Source: CAZSGN01 sp964606415 (GTDB taxonomy: Bacteria > Bacteroidota > Bacteroidia > Bacteroidales > JBBRXJ01). Taken from it: a stretch of 8,571 nucleotides of DNA. The notes under the pieces were generated by a model that was not told the origin of the DNA, did not search any database, and saw only the letters and a list, made by a program, of their open reading frames with translations. The position numbers and the translations under genes were made by a program. Below, piece by piece: positions 5,403 to 8,571 of the stretch (positions are counted from its first letter, which is position 1; each line of letters begins with the position of its first letter). The stretch spans positions 1-8,571 of the forward strand of contig CAZSGN010000112.1 of NCBI GenBank assembly GCA_964606415.1, in the 5' to 3' direction.

Positions 5403-7838
5403 ATGAAAGTGCTTAAATTTGGAGGTTCTTCACTGGGAGCGCCTAAGATCATCAAAGAAGTTAAAGATATCATTGAAACACAGGAAATCGGAACTGTTGT
5501 TGTGGTTTCAGCGTTTCATGAGGTGACTGATCAATTAGTGGATATGGCTCATCTTGCTCGTGAAAGAGATGATCAATATAAGAATATTCTTGAGGATATT
5601 AAACAGAGACATTTGACTTTAGTGGATGAGGTGATTGCTGAAAGAATTCAAAAAGATAATCTTACCCGGCAGGTGACAGAGTTATTTACTGAGCTGGGTG
5701 AGATTCTTAGTGGTATTTATCTCCTCAAAGATTTAACTCCCAAAGGGATGGATTATGTGCAAAGCTTTGGTGAACGTCTCTCTGCAACCATCATGAGTGA
5801 GGTCGTTGAGAACGGGTATTTTAAAGATGCACGGTCATTTATTCGAACGAATGATCATTTTGGTAAAGCCAAGGTCGATTTTGAACATACTTATAAACAA
5901 ATTCAGGTTCATCTTCAGGAACGAAATCATTATATTATTGTTCCGGGTTTTATAGCAAGTACCGAGGATAATGAGACCACAACGCTTGGACGTGGAGGAT
6001 CTGATTATACTGCTGCAATTATCGCGGCTGCTATGTCTGCCAGTGTACTCGAGGTTTGGACAGATGTTGATGGTTTTATGACGGCTGATCCTAAAATGGT
6101 CAATAAAGCTTATGCCGTGGAAAGTCTCACTTATGCCGAAGCAATGGAATTATCGCATTTTGGGGCAAAAGTTATTTATACACCAACGATAAGGCCGGTC
6201 TACCAAAAAAATATCCCGGTATTAATTAAAAATACTTTTAACAGGCAGGCTAAAGGAACCACTATTACCCGCAACGCTAATCGTAAAATATCACAGGCGA
6301 TGATCAAGGGAATATCTTCTATGGATGATATTGCGCTGATGACTTTACAGGGTGCTGGTATGGTTGGGGTGAAAGGTATTTCAAAACGGCTTTTTGGTAC
6401 GTTGGCGGATAACAATATTAATGTGATCTTGATTACCCAGGCATCTTCCGAATATTCTATTTCTTTTGCTATTGATCCGGCTGATGTCTCGAAAGCAGTT
6501 CGCGCTTTGGAGGAAGAATTTTATGTGGAAATTAAGGTACGTGAAGAAATACGGCTTTCTTATGAAAAGCATTTGTCCATTATAGCTATTGTTGGTGAAG
6601 AGATGAAAAGTAAGCCGGGTATTTCGGCTAATTTGTTTAATTCACTTGGGCGAAATGGTATTAATGTGATTGCTATTGCGCAGGGATCTTCTGAATTGAA
6701 TATTTCGGCTGTTGTTAATAAGGTTGATCTTAAAAAGGCCATGAATGTGATTCATGAAGGATTTTTTCTTTCTTTTTATAAAGAACTTCATCTTTTTGTC
6801 ATAGGAATTGGTAATGTAGGTGCGAATTTGTTACAGCAAATTCAATCGCAGCACGAGCAACTGATGAATGATCACAAGTTAAAGATCAACCTGGTAGGGG
6901 TCGCAAATTCAAAAAAAATGTTGATTGATGAAGAGGGTTTTTCTTTTGACGGTTATGCTGCTAAATTAGACCAGAAAGGGCAGGAGCTTGATCATTCCAG
7001 CCTGGTTCACCAAATTCGCTCGCTAAATCTCCGAAATTCTGTCTTTGTTGATTGTACTGCTAATGAAGATGTGTCAAGGTTATACGGGGATGTTTTAGAT
7101 GCTTATGCAAGTGTGGTGACAGCTAATAAGATTGCTTGCTCTTCCGAATATCAGTTGTTTGAGGATTTGGTTGGTAAGGCAAGAAGTAAAGGGGTTCGGT
7201 TTCTTTATGAAACCAATGTAGGAGCCGGGTTGCCAATTATTAAAACGATTGATGATTTGGTTCATAGTGGCGATAAAGTATTGAAACTTGAAGCGGTGTT
7301 GTCAGGGACTCTGAATTTTATTTTTAATGAGTTGAGTGCTGATATTTCGTTAAGTAAAGCTGTTCAGTTAGCCAAAGAGAAAGGGTTTTCTGAACCGGAT
7401 CCACGGGTTGACCTGAGTGGAATTGATGTGGTGCGTAAGATATTGATCCTTTCAAGGCAGGCAGGGTATAAAGTTGAACCTGATGATGTCCAGGTGAAAA
7501 CATTTTTGCCTGATCATTGTTTCGAGGGTTCATTGGATGATTTCTGGAATTCCCTGAAGGATTTGGATGTTAAATTTGAAGAGGAACGGCAGGTTCTGGA
7601 AAAAGATAATAAAAAATGGCGCTTTGTTGCTGTACTGAACCAGGGAAAGACCAGTGTGGAATTACTTACTGTGGATGATTCGCACCCGGCTTATCATCTT
7701 GAGGGTAGTAATAATATTATTCTTATTACTACTGAAAGATATATGGAAGCACCTATGGTTATAAAAGGATACGGAGCTGGTGCTGAGGTGACGGCAGCTG
7801 GTGTATTTGCTGACATTATCAGAATAGCAAATATTTGA
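5403..7838 (+). CDS. thrA: Bifunctional aspartokinase / homoserine dehydrogenase
   Basis: This fusion enzyme catalyses aspartate phosphorylation and the NAD(P)H reduction of aspartate semialdehyde to homoserine, the entry and branch steps towards Thr, Met and Lys. From the ATG at 5403 it is 811 aa (E. coli ThrA 820). Residues 1-290 are the kinase: KFGGSS (5-10), SFGERLSA (121-128), GRGGSDYTAA (197-206, written in part) and WTDVDGFMTADP (219-230). Residues about 305-460 are two ACT domains with QASSE (346-350) and QGSSE (427-431), the type of site that senses threonine. Residues about 463-811 are the dehydrogenase: GIGNVG (468-473), VVTANK (571-576), YETNVGAGLPII (602-613), SGTLNFIF (634-641) and GFSEPDPRVDLSGID (661-675). 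An upstream in-frame GTG (5334) would only add repeat-encoded residues, and the ATG has a good AAGGA. ThrA rather than MetL is an inference. thrB and thrC do not follow. Confidence 0.95.
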   Translation: MKVLKFGGSSLGAPKIIKEVKDIIETQEIGTVVVVSAFHEVTDQLVDMAHLARERDDQYKNILEDIKQRHLTLVDEVIAERIQKDNLTRQVTELFTELGEILSGIYLLKDLTPKGMDYVQSFGERLSATIMSEVVENGYFKDARSFIRTNDHFGKAKVDFEHTYKQIQVHLQERNHYIIVPGFIASTEDNETTTLGRGGSDYTAAIIAAAMSASVLEVWTDVDGFMTADPKMVNKAYAVESLTYAEAMELSHFGAKVIYTPTIRPVYQKNIPVLIKNTFNRQAKGTTITRNANRKISQAMIKGISSMDDIALMTLQGAGMVGVKGISKRLFGTLADNNINVILITQASSEYSISFAIDPADVSKAVRALEEEFYVEIKVREEIRLSYEKHLSIIAIVGEEMKSKPGISANLFNSLGRNGINVIAIAQGSSELNISAVVNKVDLKKAMNVIHEGFFLSFYKELHLFVIGIGNVGANLLQQIQSQHEQLMNDHKLKINLVGVANSKKMLIDEEGFSFDGYAAKLDQKGQELDHSSLVHQIRSLNLRNSVFVDCTANEDVSRLYGDVLDAYASVVTANKIACSSEYQLFEDLVGKARSKGVRFLYETNVGAGLPIIKTIDDLVHSGDKVLKLEAVLSGTLNFIFNELSADISLSKAVQLAKEKGFSEPDPRVDLSGIDVVRKILILSRQAGYKVEPDDVQVKTFLPDHCFEGSLDDFWNSLKDLDVKFEEERQVLEKDNKKWRFVAVLNQGKTSVELLTVDDSHPAYHLEGSNNIILITTERYMEAPMVIKGYGAGAEVTAAGVFADIIRIANI

Positions 7839-7906
7839 TTTTGATTCATTGTTGTCCGGTAAAAATCAATGCACAACCTTGTATCTGCTGTAGATAGTTC
7901 TATTCA

Positions 7907-7980
7907 TACAGGTCGTCTCTCGTGGAGTTCTATTTTGTTTAGATTATGTTTTACTACAAATAGAGCGTCACGACGTGACT
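7907..7980. repeat. Inverted pair of degenerate palindromic segments
   Basis: Bases 7921-7938 (CGTGGAGTTCTATTTTGT) match the reverse complement of 7956-7972 at 14 of 17 aligned positions with one gap, and the AT-rich spacer between them is 17 bp. The second arm continues into a perfect small hairpin GTCAC-gac-GTGAC (7967-7979). The first arm begins with TACAGGTC (7907-7914), which recurs inverted at 8296-8303. This pattern resembles, from memory, the dispersed extragenic repeats of Bacteroidota built on a GTCGTCCC...GGGAC core, in degenerate form. Confidence 0.5.
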
Positions 7981-8215
7981 ATAATAAGCTGCCTAGCAGT
8001 TTCCTGATTGTAGAAAATTGAAATAGATGAAATCCTCACCATAAGGCTTATAAAATGGGAAATAATAGATTTAAGGCAAAAGGGTATGAACCGAATCCCC
8101 TTTAGGGGTGAGCTCAGCGAAGCTAATATAAACAGTGGTATTAAAAAGTGAGGGTTCGCCGGAGGATGTGTGTTTGTCTTGTGGGTGCCCGGCAACAGAT
8201 ACCACGTTCGCCCAA
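7981..8215 (+). ncRNA. Structured GC-richer block, possible RNA or group II intron domain I remnant
   Basis: The block stands out from its AT-rich flanks and has many complementary segments: AAGCTGC-CTA-GCAGTTT (7986-8002), CTCACC (8035-8040) with GGTGAG (8107-8112), the alternative CCTCAC (8034-8039) with GTGAGG (8148-8153), CCCC-TTTA-GGGG (8097-8108), and GTGGTAT (8135-8141) with ATACCAC (8199-8205). Some are mutually exclusive. The overall look, with GTGAC at about 7976 preceding it, reminded me of the 5' domain of Bacteroidota group II introns. No reverse transcriptase, domain V or 3' splice site is present, so it would be a fragment or something else. Function and strand are not established. 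Confidence 0.3.
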
Positions 8216-8282
8216 AAAATGGATCTGTATTTAATTGAATTACAAACGATTAGCTAAATATGTATTTTGTTGAAGTAACATA

Positions 8283-8305
8283 ACCGCGTAGCCGTGACCT
8301 GTAGA
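8283..8305 (-). repeat. Third palindromic-family segment, inverted
   Basis: Read on the minus strand this begins TCTACAGGTCACGGCTACG and shares TACAGGTC with the segment at 7907. On the plus strand it shares CGTGAC with the segment at 7974. It lies just past the structured block, so the block is bracketed by inverted copies of TACAGGTC about 400 bp apart. Confidence 0.4.
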
Positions 8306-8312
8306 AATTTAG

Positions 8313-8383
8313 TCGGACTTTATTATAAGATAAGGTTTTAATTTAAATTAGGATCACAACTGTCCGAAAAATATTATAATAAA
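8313..8383. repeat. Two crossing inverted repeats (pseudoknot-like order)
   Basis: TCGGAC (8313-8318) is complementary to GTCCGA (8362-8367), and the immediately adjacent TTTATTATAA (8319-8328) is complementary to TTATAATAAA (8374-8383). The order a-b-a'-b' is that of an H-type pseudoknot if transcribed. The 10-bp pair is all AT and may be chance; the 6-bp pair is less likely to be. Confidence 0.35.
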
Positions 8384-8571
8384 AATGCCCAAAGAATCTT
8401 AATATCATAGTGCAAACCTTAAAAAAACAATTTAATTTTACTTTGACAGATTAGAAGTTTATAGAATATATATTAAAATTATTTATTCAATCATGATTTT
8501 TTTTTAAGAGATACTTTGGCGTTCAGGGATTTTTTGCTACAAGTCAAGAAAACAGTTTTGCGGGTTGTACA

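Larger units (their letters stand above)
7839..8571. other. Long non-coding region after thrA
   Basis: These 733 bp hold no open frame that looks like a protein. Directly after thrA, TTGATTTT (7835-7842, including the stop) can pair with AAAATCAA (7862-7869), but no T-run follows, so it is a poor terminator. TATCT/AGATA (7882-7896) forms a small hairpin. The cluster of palindromic segments starts at 7907, a GC-richer structured block spans about 7981-8215, and after 8305 the sequence is AT-rich with crossing inverted repeats (8313-8383). The last 100 bp could be the upstream region of a gene outside the window, but I see no exact TAnnTTTG box or start codon to support that. Confidence 0.7.

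Noticed and set aside
5396..5403. Minus-strand TATGTTTG resembling a -7 box
   Set aside because: It is formed by the end of the A/C-rich tandem repeat and the thrA start codon, and no gene on the minus strand lies downstream of it.
7351..7600. Possible frameshift or second gene at the homoserine dehydrogenase end
   Set aside because: The reading frame is continuous through GFSEPDPRVDLSGID to a conserved C-terminus, and the length is normal for the fusion.
7968..8195. 75-codon open frame on the minus strand
   Set aside because: It lies antisense across the structured block, has no ribosome-binding site or recognisable domain, and its composition follows the underlying repeats and hairpins. 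It is most likely a chance frame.
1..8571. CRISPR array, tRNA, rRNA or prophage genes
   Set aside because: I looked for regularly spaced direct repeats of 25-40 bp, cloverleaf-like sequences and phage structural or integrase motifs on both strands and saw none.

Overview
The window looks like chromosomal DNA of a member of the Bacteroidota. It is AT-rich and nearly all start codons lack a Shine-Dalgarno sequence. Four intergenic sites match the Bacteroidota -7 promoter consensus TAnnTTTG on the correct strand just ahead of a gene. The gene content also fits: a futalosine-pathway menaquinone pair, hldD, folE, fabD and a fused aspartokinase-homoserine dehydrogenase. The futalosine route argues against flavobacteria and classic Bacteroides-type men operons, but I cannot place the organism more finely.

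Layout. Positions 1-362 hold the 3' end of an iron-containing alcohol dehydrogenase (+). After a 243-bp convergent gap comes a block of four minus-strand genes, read from right to left: mqnB (futalosine hydrolase), mqnD (1,4-dihydroxy-6-naphthoate synthase), hldD (ADP-heptose epimerase), then a separate single-domain STAS protein. Gaps of 39 and 11 bp suggest that mqnB-mqnD-hldD form an operon. A hairpin plus T-run overlapping the hldD stop probably separates it from the STAS gene. A 68-bp divergent promoter region leads to the plus-strand genes folE (GTP cyclohydrolase I), fabD (malonyl-CoA:ACP transacylase) and thrA. They are spaced 92 and 236 bp apart and are probably separate transcription units.

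The last 733 bp after thrA contain no convincing gene but do contain structure. There are three related degenerate palindromic segments, two of them carrying TACAGGTC in inverted orientation about 400 bp apart. Between them lies a GC-richer block with several complementary helices, which looks like a structured RNA or the remnant of a mobile element, perhaps the 5' part of a group II intron. Beyond it is a crossing pair of inverted repeats.

The genes are core metabolism: respiratory quinone (mqnB, mqnD), LPS inner core (hldD), folate/pterin (folE), fatty acids (fabD) and the aspartate-family amino acids (thrA). I see no complete undescribed system. The parts most worth a second look are the non-coding region after thrA and the repeat-built leader of thrA, in which a tandem array supplies the only good Shine-Dalgarno sequence in the window.
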